64,000 nt of DNA from UBA2137 sp963740205 (GTDB lineage: Bacteria > Pseudomonadota > Alphaproteobacteria > Micavibrionales > Micavibrionaceae): positions 186,001-250,000 of the forward strand of contig CAVUDD010000005.1 in assembly GCA_963740205.1 (NCBI GenBank), in the 5' to 3' direction. Made by a program: the position numbers and the translations under genes. Shown here in pieces: positions 52,897 to 62,315 of the stretch (the stretch's first letter is position 1; each line of letters begins with the position of its first letter). Under the pieces are notes generated by a model. The model was not told where the DNA came from. It did not search any database and was given only the letters and a program-made list of their open reading frames with translations.

Positions 52897-53904
52897 TTAC
52901 ATATCTTCCTGAACCATACGAACAAAGGCGGTAACTTCTTGTGCTAAACATCGCAGATTATCTGTGACGCTCCAATAAGAAAGCCCATTATCAACAGATG
53001 AATCTTCGCGAATACGGCTAATGTATACTCGGTCTTCGCCTTGGATTTCAGCAGGTGTCACATATTCGAGGTCGCTCTTAAGGTCGATAACATCTATCGA
53101 GTCAGCTTTAATCCAAATCTTTCTGGCTTGCTCTGCAGAGCATTCCATATCCATCTCTAAATTAACTTGCAAAGACTGACCTGCAAAAACTGAAGACTGG
53201 ATTCCGTTTGTTGTAATCTTAAAGTCTTTACCCAGAGCCTGTTTTATATCAACGAGTGTGGCCCATTCTTCGCTGGTAATTCCATTGTCCATAAATTGGC
53301 CTGTTTCAGGCAATAGATTAAAGGCTATTTGTTTGGAAAATTCCTGCGGGTTCTGATCTATATTCATGTAAATGTTACGCGTTTGAGAAAATAATTCATC
53401 GCGAGCTTTTTTACTGACATGAGACACCGGCAAAAGAAAAGTAAGTACTGCTCGCATTATACTATTTGTCTCAGCAATCAGAGGTCGAACAGTTTTAATA
53501 AAATGAAGTGCAGGTACAGAGGGTAATCGTGCCTTGTGGTTTTTCTCGAAAATCTTTTTAGCTATATCATTAGCAAAGCCCCCACAAAATATCGGCGCGT
53601 CAGGATCCGTTCTCAGATGCCCTGATAAATCGAGAACAATGGCACTTTTTTCTTGTGCTTTGGCTATAAATCCAGCGAGCTTCTTTGTACCAGATAATGA
53701 AATTAAAATATCGCCTTTTGATATCTCGAATAAAGACACATCATTTAGTTTTAGGGGATCATCACCATAGGAAATACGCGCAGACTGGCCAAGTTGCGAT
53801 GTATAAAGACGAATATTGTCGGCAGGAAAGCCATCATCGCACAGATGATTGAGAACTTCGTGTCCATATGGGTGGTCAGGTTCGATGAAAATTAGCTTTG
53901 TCAT
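52897..53904 (-). CDS. USG-1-like protein, aspartate-semialdehyde dehydrogenase relative without catalytic Cys
   Basis: 335 aa with the aspartate-semialdehyde dehydrogenase layout: a Rossmann-like N-domain and a C-domain resembling USG-1, including KKARDELFSQTRNIYMN and KQIAFNLLPETGQFMDNGIT. The dinucleotide loop is altered (EPDHPYGHEVL), and the expected catalytic N-C-S/T motif is missing (LPSVPALHFIKTVRPLI occupies that place). It is therefore probably not an active dehydrogenase. E. coli UsgA is a similar degenerate paralogue of unknown role. It is divergent from the GyrI-like gene. Confidence 0.8.
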   Translation of the reverse strand: MTKLIFIEPDHPYGHEVLNHLCDDGFPADNIRLYTSQLGQSARISYGDDPLKLNDVSLFEISKGDILISLSGTKKLAGFIAKAQEKSAIVLDLSGHLRTDPDAPIFCGGFANDIAKKIFEKNHKARLPSVPALHFIKTVRPLIAETNSIMRAVLTFLLPVSHVSKKARDELFSQTRNIYMNIDQNPQEFSKQIAFNLLPETGQFMDNGITSEEWATLVDIKQALGKDFKITTNGIQSSVFAGQSLQVNLEMDMECSAEQARKIWIKADSIDVIDLKSDLEYVTPAEIQGEDRVYISRIREDSSVDNGLSYWSVTDNLRCLAQEVTAFVRMVQEDM

Positions 53905-53976
53905 GATATGCGTTATGTAGTCTCTATAAATGACTTTGTCCAGTAAGGGTTTGATAAAGAATCTACTTTACGAGAC

Positions 53977-54474
53977 GTGCCTTACCACTGTAAAACCCTT
54001 TCCATGATTTTAGAAAAGAAGAAACTAGATGGTTTCAACGTCATGGGCCTCAGCATTCGCACGAGTAATGAGGACGGAAAAGCAGTTGATCACATCAACG
54101 CCCTTTGGCAAATGTTTTCCGAACAAAATGTTATGAATGATATGCCAGAGCGTATTGATGATACTGTATATGCGCTGTATTCGGATTATGAGGGCGACCA
54201 TACAAAGCCTTATAAATTTACAATAGGTTGCGCAGTATACGAAGGCGCAAATATCCCAGAAGGCATGGATCTGATTAAAGTCCCAGCTCAAAGCTATGCT
54301 GTTTCTAAGGCAATAGGTGATCCGCCAGCGTCCATAGTCAAAAGCTGGACAGACATCTGGGAAAGTGATTTAAAGCGTGCGTACAAATTTGATTTTGAAA
54401 TATATGGGCAAGATTTTTTCAATCCGCAGAAACGTTGCGTTCCTGTATATGTTTCAATTGAAGAGGCAATTTAA
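53977..54474 (+). CDS. GyrI-like/AraC effector-binding domain protein
   Basis: 165 aa from GTG 53977; ATG at 54004 is an equally good start and begins the conserved part (LEKKKLDGFNVMGLSIRTSN). Family features: the ALWQMFSE helix, YALYSDYEGDHTKPYKFTIGC, EGMDLIKVPAQSYAVSKAIGD, WTDIWESDLKRAYKFDFEIYG. Stand-alone SOUL/GyrI-type domains bind small molecules; some are annotated as AraC effector domains. No DNA-binding domain is attached. The gene stands between usg-like and accD. Confidence 0.8.
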   Translation: MPYHCKTLSMILEKKKLDGFNVMGLSIRTSNEDGKAVDHINALWQMFSEQNVMNDMPERIDDTVYALYSDYEGDHTKPYKFTIGCAVYEGANIPEGMDLIKVPAQSYAVSKAIGDPPASIVKSWTDIWESDLKRAYKFDFEIYGQDFFNPQKRCVPVYVSIEEAI

Positions 54475-54539
54475 AAGAGTTACACTCTGATTTAATCCAT
54501 ACAAATTAGAGTTATCTCAAACAAAGGTAGAGAGTCGTT

Positions 54540-55589
54540 ATGAACTGGATTTCAAATTACATTAGGCCAAAAATCCAATCCATCGTTGGAGAACAAAAAG
54601 ATGTTCCTGATAATCTCTGGCAGAAATGCCAGAAATGTGAGGGCATGATTTTTCACCGCGAACTCAAAGAAAATCTGAGTGTTTGTCACCACTGTGGCTT
54701 TCACATGATTATGCCAGTTCAAGATCGTCTCGATGTTTTATTTGATAATGGCGAATGGGTTAGAATTCCCCTACCCAAATCTCCTGAGGATCCTCTAAAA
54801 TTTAAAGATAAGAAAAAATATGTCGACCGCATAAAAGACAGCCGACACAAAACAAAAGAACAAGATGCTATCATTGTCGCTGAAGGTGACATAGGCGGTT
54901 GTAAAACAATTGTTGCTGCCTTTAATTTCGCTTTTATGGGTGGCTCAATGGGCGCAGCAGTTGGTGAAGGCATTGTAGTTGCCGCTGAAAAAGCTATTGC
55001 GAAAAATGCAGCCCTTATTGTTGTGCCCGCTTCTGGTGGGGCACGCATGCAAGAGGGCGCCATATCCCTTATGCAAATGCCACGCACAACTATTGCCACT
55101 AAAATGGTCAAAGATGCAGGTCTGCCTTATATTGTTTTGCTAACCAACCCTACAACAGGAGGAGTTAGTGCTTCATTTGCAATGTTGGGTGATGTTCATA
55201 TTGCCGAACCTGGTGCAACAATCGGTTTTGCAGGTAAACGCGTAATTCAGGAAACTATTCGCGAAGAATTGCCTGATGACTTCCAAACAGCAGAATATTT
55301 ACTTGAGCATGGAATGGTTGACCTTGTTGTCTCACGTGAAAATCTCAACAACAAAATCGGAACTATACTCGGGATGTTAATGGACAAATCCACGGGTGTA
55401 GGTGGTGGATCGAAAAAAGACAGGCTGGCAGGAAAAGTAGAAACGGCAAAATCTGGAAAAAGCGCAAAATCAACAACAAAAGCAAGTAACGTTGCGAGCC
55501 TTGAGGAGCGTCGCCGTAAAGCCGAGGCCAACACAGAGACGTCTAAAAAAGCCTTGGGAAAGAAACGTGCAGCCAGCGCAAAAAAATAG
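54540..55589 (+). CDS. accD: Acetyl-CoA carboxylase carboxyltransferase beta subunit
   Basis: 349 aa. The N-terminal zinc ribbon (LWQKCQKCEGMIFHREL ... VCHHCGF) and the crotonase-type carboxyltransferase core (GGSMGAAVGEGIVVAAEKAI, SGGARMQEGAISLMQM, NPTTGGVSASFAMLGD, GFAGKRVIQETI) are intact. The C-terminal 60 residues are a Lys/Ala-rich extension beyond the E. coli length (304 aa). With AccA it transfers CO2 from biotin to acetyl-CoA in fatty-acid synthesis. folC follows directly, the usual alphaproteobacterial order. Confidence 0.96.
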   Translation: MNWISNYIRPKIQSIVGEQKDVPDNLWQKCQKCEGMIFHRELKENLSVCHHCGFHMIMPVQDRLDVLFDNGEWVRIPLPKSPEDPLKFKDKKKYVDRIKDSRHKTKEQDAIIVAEGDIGGCKTIVAAFNFAFMGGSMGAAVGEGIVVAAEKAIAKNAALIVVPASGGARMQEGAISLMQMPRTTIATKMVKDAGLPYIVLLTNPTTGGVSASFAMLGDVHIAEPGATIGFAGKRVIQETIREELPDDFQTAEYLLEHGMVDLVVSRENLNNKIGTILGMLMDKSTGVGGGSKKDRLAGKVETAKSGKSAKSTTKASNVASLEERRRKAEANTETSKKALGKKRAASAKK

Positions 55590-55605
55590 ATCTTCTGAAT
55601 TCGCA

Positions 55606-56943
55606 TTGGAAACAAATATCGAGACACGCCTGTTGGAAATAACGGAGCGTCTTGAAGGACTCTACCCTAAATCCATAGATTTATCTCTTGAGCGCATAGA
55701 AAGATTTCTTGCAGAAATCGGCAATCCACATCTTAATCTTCCTCCTGTAATTCATATTGCAGGAACAAATGGTAAGGGTTCTACTCTTGCTTATTTGCGA
55801 GCTATTTTAACGTCAGCAAAAAAATCTTTTCACGCGACAATCTCGCCACATCTTATTTCTTTTAATGAACGCGTTATAATTAATGGGTCCCCAATTGAAA
55901 CATCAAATTTAATGGAATTACTTGATGAGTGCGATGCAGTTAATTCGGGCGCACCCATCACCTATTTTGAAATTGCAATCGCAGCAACTCTACTCGCTTT
56001 TTCAAGACATAAGGCAGATTATACTCTTCTTGAAACAGGTTTGGGCGGGCGTCTTGATGCTACTAATGTCGTTCCAGATCCTGCGGTCTCGGTCATCACC
56101 ACTATTGGCTATGACCATATGGATTATCTGGGTGATAATTTGAAAAAAATCGCCTATGAGAAATGTGGAATATTTAAGCAGAACTGCCCTTGCGTTGTCG
56201 GACCACAAACAAAACAAGCTCTACTTGAAGGTGTTATGGATGTTTTTATAAGTCAGGCACAACAAAAAAATGCTGACCTATATTTATGTGGACGCGATTG
56301 GTTCGTTGAGGAAACGCCTTTTGGCTTTCGATTAATGTATGGAGACAAAATCGAGGATTATCCTATGCCTTCTTTGCTTGGTAGACACCAAATCAATAAT
56401 GCAGCAACTGCGATTATGGCGATACGTGCAATAGAAGACAGTCAGAGCCAACAGATATTTTCGAGAGATATTATAGCACAAGGCATTCAAAATGCATCAT
56501 GGCCTGGCAGACTCCAAAAGCTCGAAAAGACACCGCTAAATGCCCTTTTACCTGAAACTCATGAGTTATTCCTTGATGGCGGACATAACGAAAATGCAGC
56601 TCGTGCACTTGCTAAACAATTTAAACGCTGGAAGAGGGAAGACGGACGCCCACTAACACTTGTTCTGGGTATGTTAAATCGTAAAGACCCTGTTGAATTC
56701 GTAAGGCCATTGATTAAATACATTGATTACATCTGTTGCGTACCTGTTGCAGAAGAAAAGAGTTCTTTTAAACCTTTAGAACTAAAAAATCTTCTGCAAA
56801 GTGCTTTTCCAGACCTATATATTGATGACGCACCATCCCCTAAGATAGCTATTGAAAAAACAGCACTACATCAACAACAACCCTCGCGGAGCTTGATTGT
56901 TGGATCTCTATATCTGGTAGGGCAAATTCTGTCTGAAAATTAG
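55606..56943 (+). CDS. folC: Folylpolyglutamate/dihydrofolate synthase
   Basis: About 445 aa from TTG 55606; the open frame extends back to 55492 inside accD but those residues are not FolC-like. No ATG fits the expected N-terminus, so the start is uncertain. Motifs: the ATP P-loop in IHIAGTNGKGSTLAYLRAIL, SPHLISFNERVIING, ETGLGGRLDATNVV, GYDHMDYLG, and C-terminal FLDGGHNENAARAL. It joins glutamate to dihydropteroate or folate. It follows accD by 16 bp. Confidence 0.93.
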   Translation: METNIETRLLEITERLEGLYPKSIDLSLERIERFLAEIGNPHLNLPPVIHIAGTNGKGSTLAYLRAILTSAKKSFHATISPHLISFNERVIINGSPIETSNLMELLDECDAVNSGAPITYFEIAIAATLLAFSRHKADYTLLETGLGGRLDATNVVPDPAVSVITTIGYDHMDYLGDNLKKIAYEKCGIFKQNCPCVVGPQTKQALLEGVMDVFISQAQQKNADLYLCGRDWFVEETPFGFRLMYGDKIEDYPMPSLLGRHQINNAATAIMAIRAIEDSQSQQIFSRDIIAQGIQNASWPGRLQKLEKTPLNALLPETHELFLDGGHNENAARALAKQFKRWKREDGRPLTLVLGMLNRKDPVEFVRPLIKYIDYICCVPVAEEKSSFKPLELKNLLQSAFPDLYIDDAPSPKIAIEKTALHQQQPSRSLIVGSLYLVGQILSEN

Positions 56944-57003
56944 TCTCTTTAAGGTGCGTTATTTAGTGAATTTTTAAGACTTTCAAGGCATTATGTAATC
57001 ATT

Positions 57004-58431
57004 ATGAATTTACCTTTTGATGAAAATGCCTCTAAAGAGCCTGTGAAACTCACAGTTGCATGGTATGGGCGTCCAATTTGTAAGATTACCTATAATGGGG
57101 ACTTACGCTCAGAAATTATAGAAGATGCTTTTGGAGGGCTTTTTAAAGGAAGCTCCGAAGGAATGCCCACCTTTCTTAGAAATCTGCAGCCAGAGGGCTG
57201 GCTTCGAGATGCATTAGAAAACCCTAAAAGAGTAGAGTATTGGCGTAAAGGCCATAGATTTCTGTCTAACTTTACAATTTATGAAGATCCCGACTTTCTA
57301 TTAAATTTTCCGTTGGACCATTTACGCGGAAGGCTTGCTGATTTTACGAAAGGTGCCGAATTCATAGGTACATATGATGGCCCAAGCTCAGATGTTATAG
57401 ATGATGATTTTGAAGAATTGATAAAGGCACAAGCACAAAAGAGACTTACTCCAAAATTATCAGGCATCCAAATGAAGATGCCTACTAATCTCTCTGGAAA
57501 AGGCGAACTCAGACCATCTAATGGTAATTTTGAGTTTACGCATATTATGAAATTTGGTGGGAAAGATGGCTTTGAAGCATTGGGAATTATTGAATGGATG
57601 GGGCTTGAGTTAGCTGAAGCTGCTGGACTCGAGGTGCCCGCGCATGCGCTAGTAAACCTAGGAGATGGGATCCCGAACGCACTTTTAATAGAAAGATTTG
57701 ACATTCCCCAACATAGAGACGATGAAAATCTTTATCTCATTGAAGATATGTGCACCGCCAGTGGTGTTAAAACCGACGAAGAGGGGAAGGTTAAGTACGA
57801 TTCTAGCATGGAAAAAGTCGCCAAGATTGTTAGAGAACATTCCACAGATCCAGAGGCAGATATGCGCGTGTTATTTAGACGCACATTACTTGCATGGATG
57901 ATTAAGGACGGTGATATGCATCTTAAAAATATATCGTTTTTGAAAAAAACCGACAAAGAGGGTGGTAAATTTCATGAGGTCAGGCTCTCGCCAACGTATG
58001 ATTCACTTACTACAACCGTATTCCAAACAATTAATGCAGATAAAGATAATGCGGTTAATTTAAGAAATGATCAACTGGCGCTATCCATAGGTGGCAAGCG
58101 TGCGAATATGAAAGAAAAGATTCTTTTGCAATATGCCACACAGAGCTTAAAAATCCCTGCTGATGAAGCCAAGGCAATAATTGATGAAGTGTCGCAAAAC
58201 ATATTGAACAGAGCAGTAGAAATTGGAAATAATATTCCAGAAACATCTTGTGCATGTAAGAAATGTGCGCACAAGTTGCAGTGTGCAGTTACAGAGATTG
58301 TTGATCAGGCCAAGGGTTATGGTTTTGCAACTCCAGAATGGGAGGCTATATATCCTGAAAAAATCGATAAACCGATGTCATGGAAAGAAGCAAAGAGATC
58401 TGGCCTTACGGGACATCAATCTCCACAGTGA
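57004..58431 (+). CDS. Solitary HipA-like serine/threonine kinase with C-terminal Cys cluster
   Basis: 475 aa. The N-terminal HipA subdomain (GMPTFLRNLQPEGWL) precedes the kinase core: ATP loop region LSGIQMKMP, Lys in THIMKF, ALLIERFD, EDMCTASG, the catalytic loop GDMHLKNISFL (D-x3-K-N) and the metal motif SPTYDSLTT, then LSIGGKR. HipA kinases phosphorylate aminoacyl-tRNA synthetases or related targets and are usually held by a HipB antitoxin. No HipB-like gene precedes or follows here. Near the C-terminus is CACKKCAHKLQC, a possible metal site not usual in HipA. It may be chromosomally domesticated or act alone. Confidence 0.88.
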   Translation: MNLPFDENASKEPVKLTVAWYGRPICKITYNGDLRSEIIEDAFGGLFKGSSEGMPTFLRNLQPEGWLRDALENPKRVEYWRKGHRFLSNFTIYEDPDFLLNFPLDHLRGRLADFTKGAEFIGTYDGPSSDVIDDDFEELIKAQAQKRLTPKLSGIQMKMPTNLSGKGELRPSNGNFEFTHIMKFGGKDGFEALGIIEWMGLELAEAAGLEVPAHALVNLGDGIPNALLIERFDIPQHRDDENLYLIEDMCTASGVKTDEEGKVKYDSSMEKVAKIVREHSTDPEADMRVLFRRTLLAWMIKDGDMHLKNISFLKKTDKEGGKFHEVRLSPTYDSLTTTVFQTINADKDNAVNLRNDQLALSIGGKRANMKEKILLQYATQSLKIPADEAKAIIDEVSQNILNRAVEIGNNIPETSCACKKCAHKLQCAVTEIVDQAKGYGFATPEWEAIYPEKIDKPMSWKEAKRSGLTGHQSPQ

Positions 58432-58476
58432 TAACTTGTCGTTTCACTCTCAAAAATTCATGTTAAACTTATAGAC

Positions 58477-59187
58477 ATGACTCAGACCATAGCACTTGTT
58501 GATGATGACAAAAATATAACGACTTCAGTTTCAATGGCGCTGGAAGGCGAAGGATTTTCTGTCATTATCTTTCATGACGGCGAGGCTGGATACAAAGGCA
58601 TAACAGATCACAATCCAGATATCGCCGTTCTCGATATCAAAATGCCCCGCATGGATGGAATAGAACTTATTCAGAAACTAAGACAAGACAATAATAGCCT
58701 TCCAGTTATTTTCCTTACCTCAAAAGATGATGAAATTGACGAGGTTATCGGCCTTAGAATGGGTGCGGATGACTATATTACAAAACCGTTCTCCCAGCGT
58801 CTTCTTATTGAGCGCATAAAAACACTCCTCCGCAGAAAATCATTTTCTGTAGCAAACAATGGTGTGGATGACGATAACGAAAGCCTTATAAAGCGTGGAC
58901 CACTCGTGTTGGACGAGGATCGTCATGTTTGCACTTGGAATGACAAAAACGTTGTTCTCACAGTGACCGAGTATCTGCTTATTAAAAGCCTTGCCGACAG
59001 ACCCGGGCACGTTAAAAGTAGAGATAATTTGATAGATGTTGCCTATGGACAAAATACTTACGTCGATGACCGTATGATTGATTCACACATAAAGCGTATA
59101 CGTAAAAAATTCAAAGATATTGACCCTAATTTCAACCAGATAGAAACAATTTATGGAGTCGGATACAAATACGAAAACCCTGCTTAA
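58477..59187 (+). CDS. chvI: ChvI-like OmpR-family response regulator
   Basis: 236 aa. Receiver with acidic pair VDDDKN, phospho-Asp in DIAVLDIKMPRMDG, and conserved FLTSKD and YITKPFSQRLL. The winged helix ends GVGYKYENPA. It matches the alphaproteobacterial ChvI, which with ChvG and ExoR responds to acid or envelope stress. The kinase gene follows directly. The periplasmic repressor ExoR is not in the window. Confidence 0.9.
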   Translation: MTQTIALVDDDKNITTSVSMALEGEGFSVIIFHDGEAGYKGITDHNPDIAVLDIKMPRMDGIELIQKLRQDNNSLPVIFLTSKDDEIDEVIGLRMGADDYITKPFSQRLLIERIKTLLRRKSFSVANNGVDDDNESLIKRGPLVLDEDRHVCTWNDKNVVLTVTEYLLIKSLADRPGHVKSRDNLIDVAYGQNTYVDDRMIDSHIKRIRKKFKDIDPNFNQIETIYGVGYKYENPA

Positions 59188-59191
59188 AAAG

Positions 59192-60817
59192 ATGGTCAGC
59201 GGGGTATCTGAACGCTCAGGCTCACAACGACTTTCCTTCAAAAAATACTACGCAGGTAAAAGACGAAAGAAATATCATCCAGCACGGTTGATTGCGCTCA
59301 TAACGGGCGTCAATCTTGTGCCTGTTTTGCTTTTCGTTTTTGCCCTTATATTTTTGGGTGAGTATAGAGGCTCACTCATTAAAACAGAACTAGAGCTCAC
59401 AAAAACACAAAGCGACTTAGTAACTCTCATTATTTCTAAAGAATATCAAAGTATCGCCGATGGCGACAAAAATCTTTTAGACCGTGTTAACAATGTATTT
59501 CCTCGGGACAATAATATTCGTTTTGCCCTTTTCGATAAAGGTGGGGCTTTAGTTTTGAACACTATGGAATATAAAAATTTACGAACACACGGATCAGAAG
59601 CTGGCTGGCTAAACCGAACAATTGGGGCTTTTTTATCAGCATTCTTTGACTTATTCCAAATCGAATATAACCTACCTTCGTTTCCGCTTGTAGACGAAAA
59701 TAAATTGTCTTCTTTGCCTGGCTTAGATAGTGCTCTAGGCGGACAGGCCTCACTGAGTGCTTGGAGCATAAACCGTAATCAACTTCTTTTCACAAGCGCA
59801 ACTCCGATAAGACAGTCACAAAATATTGTGGGGGCTGTGTTTTTCGTAAAGCCAGCTGCCACAATTGACGCCACATTTAATGAGCTACGGAATGATATTT
59901 TTCGCACCTTCCTGATTGTAGTTTTTATATCAAGTGGTGTGTCCTTGTTTCTTGTGCAAGCCCTTGCAACACCATTGCGTAGACTTGCAGATGCAGCAGA
60001 ATCTATTCGTCACGGCTCTGCAAGCCTTGCTGATATTCCTGATATGTCCAGTCGAGGGGATGAAATCGGCGAGCTATCTATCGCTTTGCGTTCCTTGGTG
60101 CAAGCCTTGTGGGAACGTATGGACAATATAGAACGTTTTGCAGCAGATGTTTCGCATGAATTGAAAAATCCCATCACTTCTATGCAAAGCGCACTCGAAA
60201 CACTTTCAAATGTTAAAAGGGTGGGTGATAGAAATAAGCTTTTGGCTATTCTCAGACAGGATGTGCGCAGATTGGACAAACTTGTGACTGATATCTCGCA
60301 GGCAACAAAGCTTGATATTGCACTCTCAAGAGAGAAGATGGAGGCGGTGGCTCTCGAAAAACTTCTACATAATATAAAAGACGGCTACATGGCTCGTCTA
60401 GATAATATTCAAGGTGAACAGGTTATTTTCTTTGATAATCTTACAGGCAATAGCTGCTCTGTAATAGGAAACGAGGGTAGACTTACGCAAGTCTTTACCA
60501 ACCTTATTGACAATGCCCTATCGTTCTCTCCAGATATGGGGGAAATACGAATTGAACTTAGCGAGCGCGCAACAGCTTACGAAATTCATATCACCGATCA
60601 GGGTGTTGGTATTCCAGCAGGCAAGGAAACTAAAATTTTCGAGCGCTTCTATAGCGAAAGACCTGACAGCGAGAATTTTGGAGAGCATTCAGGACTAGGA
60701 CTTTCCATTTGCCAACAAATTATTCACGCGCATGGGGGAATTATTGAGGCAAAAAATAATGACAATGGTGGCGCAAAATTTATAATTATCTTGCCAAAAG
60801 GCGTATTTAAAGTATAA
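59192..60817 (+). CDS. chvG: ChvG-like sensor histidine kinase
   Basis: About 541 aa from ATG 59192, four bases after chvI; a start at ATG 59153 would overlap chvI by 35 bp and is less natural. Two membrane segments (LIALITGVNLVPVLLFVFAL and FRTFLIVVFISSGVSLFLVQ) flank a periplasmic domain of about 180 residues. HAMP, HisKA (H in VSHELKNPITSM) and HATPase (NLIDNALSFSP, DQGVGIPAG, HSGLGLSIC) follow. It phosphorylates ChvI. Confidence 0.92.
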   Translation: MVSGVSERSGSQRLSFKKYYAGKRRKKYHPARLIALITGVNLVPVLLFVFALIFLGEYRGSLIKTELELTKTQSDLVTLIISKEYQSIADGDKNLLDRVNNVFPRDNNIRFALFDKGGALVLNTMEYKNLRTHGSEAGWLNRTIGAFLSAFFDLFQIEYNLPSFPLVDENKLSSLPGLDSALGGQASLSAWSINRNQLLFTSATPIRQSQNIVGAVFFVKPAATIDATFNELRNDIFRTFLIVVFISSGVSLFLVQALATPLRRLADAAESIRHGSASLADIPDMSSRGDEIGELSIALRSLVQALWERMDNIERFAADVSHELKNPITSMQSALETLSNVKRVGDRNKLLAILRQDVRRLDKLVTDISQATKLDIALSREKMEAVALEKLLHNIKDGYMARLDNIQGEQVIFFDNLTGNSCSVIGNEGRLTQVFTNLIDNALSFSPDMGEIRIELSERATAYEIHITDQGVGIPAGKETKIFERFYSERPDSENFGEHSGLGLSICQQIIHAHGGIIEAKNNDNGGAKFIIILPKGVFKV

Positions 60818-60826
60818 ACATACAAT

Positions 60827-61705
60827 ATGACAAACGGGCAGCACATACCACGTACTATTCTATTTGTAACCGGTCTCTCTGGAGCAGGTTCTACAACTGC
60901 CTTGGGGCATCTTGAAGATATGGGGTTTGAAACATTCACTAATACACCAATGGATCAAATCAAAAGCACTGCGGAAAGCTCGGACTCACTACAGAGTCGC
61001 CTTGCATTTAGTGTGAACGCAAGAACGCGGGGCTTTACCTCTGAAAAGCTTCTTGAGCTCAAGAGTAGTTTTTCGAAAAATGCAGGTTGGGATGCTAAAA
61101 TTATCTATTTATTTTGTGACGAAGAAGAAATTAAAAAGCGTTATTCTGAAAAAAGTCGGCCTCACCCTATTGCGCCTAATGCTAGCGTAGAAACAGGCCT
61201 AAAACAGGAATTAAAAATCCTTGGTGATGTTGTTGAATATGCTGATTTATCAATAGACACAACAGAGACAAATACATACGGCCTCCGTGACATGCTCAAG
61301 CAATATGTTTCAGATGACTCCAACGGCGGTATAAGTGTACGCGTTGTATCATTTTCGTACAAACGTGGTGGCGTACCCAGAGATGCAAATTATGTAGAAG
61401 ATGTACGTGTATTGGAAAACCCATATTGGGATGAAAACCTGCGTGAACTAACCGGCCTAGACTCACGCATACAAGACTTTATCATGAAGGATGAGAACTT
61501 TTCCAAATTATTGAATGGCTCAATCGAAAGGCTAAAAACACTTCTTCCAATCCATCAAGAAAAGGGGAAGCCCTATTTTATGGTTGCTGTTGGGTGTACT
61601 GGCGGGAAACACCGTTCGGTTTTTACTGCTGAAAAAATAAGCACGGCTCTTAACGAGAAGGGATTTAAGGCTTCTGTGTCACACCGTGATTTGGGCTTGG
61701 AGTAA
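60827..61705 (+). CDS. rapZ: RapZ/YvcJ-like nucleotide-binding protein with altered Walker A
   Basis: 292 aa of RapZ length. The N-terminal P-loop reads G-L-S-G-A-G-S-T-T-A, so the Walker A lysine (or arginine in some relatives) is replaced by serine. The C-terminal RNA/partner-binding domain keeps SFSYKRGGVPRDANYVEDVR, LRELTGLD and VGCTGGKHRSV. In E. coli RapZ controls GlmS via small RNA. In alphaproteobacteria the gene sits in the chvIG-hprK-rapZ-pts cluster. Here it follows chvG by 9 bp with no hprK between them and no ptsM/ptsH after it. Confidence 0.9.
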   Translation: MTNGQHIPRTILFVTGLSGAGSTTALGHLEDMGFETFTNTPMDQIKSTAESSDSLQSRLAFSVNARTRGFTSEKLLELKSSFSKNAGWDAKIIYLFCDEEEIKKRYSEKSRPHPIAPNASVETGLKQELKILGDVVEYADLSIDTTETNTYGLRDMLKQYVSDDSNGGISVRVVSFSYKRGGVPRDANYVEDVRVLENPYWDENLRELTGLDSRIQDFIMKDENFSKLLNGSIERLKTLLPIHQEKGKPYFMVAVGCTGGKHRSVFTAEKISTALNEKGFKASVSHRDLGLE

Positions 61706-61767
61706 CATCAAACCCTTTCGGTATGAAATTAATATCCGATACACTCGCTGCAAAAAGTTCGCCTATA

Positions 61768-62148
61768 TTAACCATTGGGTAAGTCCTCCTTATTAATCAT
61801 CAATAACGCGTTTTCCATTGAAACGCCTTCTCCAGTATAGCGATAGAACATAAACTTCGTTTTTTCATCATCTGATGGAAGTTTTGAGTAGAGCATTCGC
61901 GAGCCTTTAACATCCTCTTCTTTGACGGATAGTGCCTTACGCCCATTAAGCAAACTTATGAGGTTAATGACTTTTTTCTCGCTCAATATCTTGTCTTCTT
62001 TTTTGTCCAGAACTAGATACTCACCAACTGGTAAGTAATCGGCATTATCATTGCGTTTCAATATTTGAAACCCTCGCTCATGTACAGGATTCACTCTGTA
62101 TGAAAAAAGTGGGCTCTCTTTAACGTTGTCAAAGCTATCACCAAGCAT
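61768..62148 (-). CDS. Unknown 126-aa protein
   Basis: I do not recognise it. From ATG 62148 (TAGG ahead) the protein is charged and soluble: SPLFSYRVNPVHERGFQILK, VGEYLVLDKKEDKILSEKKV, SRMLYSKLPSDDEKTKFMFY. An upstream TTG at 62193 is less likely. It is opposite in direction to both rapZ and ahcY and occupies the place where the phosphotransferase genes are found in many relatives. Confidence 0.6.
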   Translation of the reverse strand: MLGDSFDNVKESPLFSYRVNPVHERGFQILKRNDNADYLPVGEYLVLDKKEDKILSEKKVINLISLLNGRKALSVKEEDVKGSRMLYSKLPSDDEKTKFMFYRYTGEGVSMENALLMINKEDLPNG

Positions 62149-62315
62149 GTCTAAACCTAATTTCCCTCGGGTATTTACCTCACAAAACAACAAAGAAACC
62201 TTGCATTTTGCCCCTACTGCACTTAATTGTGTCTCGGAAAGGTAAAAATTTCCCTAAGAAATACATAAATATTAGGAAAATCACCTACATTTTAAAAGAT
62301 TTAAGGAGTTTAAAT

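Noticed and set aside
62194..62315. Possible SAM- or SAH-sensing riboswitch before ahcY
   Set aside because: A small GGAAA/TTTCC hairpin is visible, but I cannot match the region to the consensus of any SAM or SAH riboswitch class.
62208..62315. Longer N-terminus for AhcY
   Set aside because: The added 36 residues are unlike the family, while ATG 62316 has a perfect AAGGAG.
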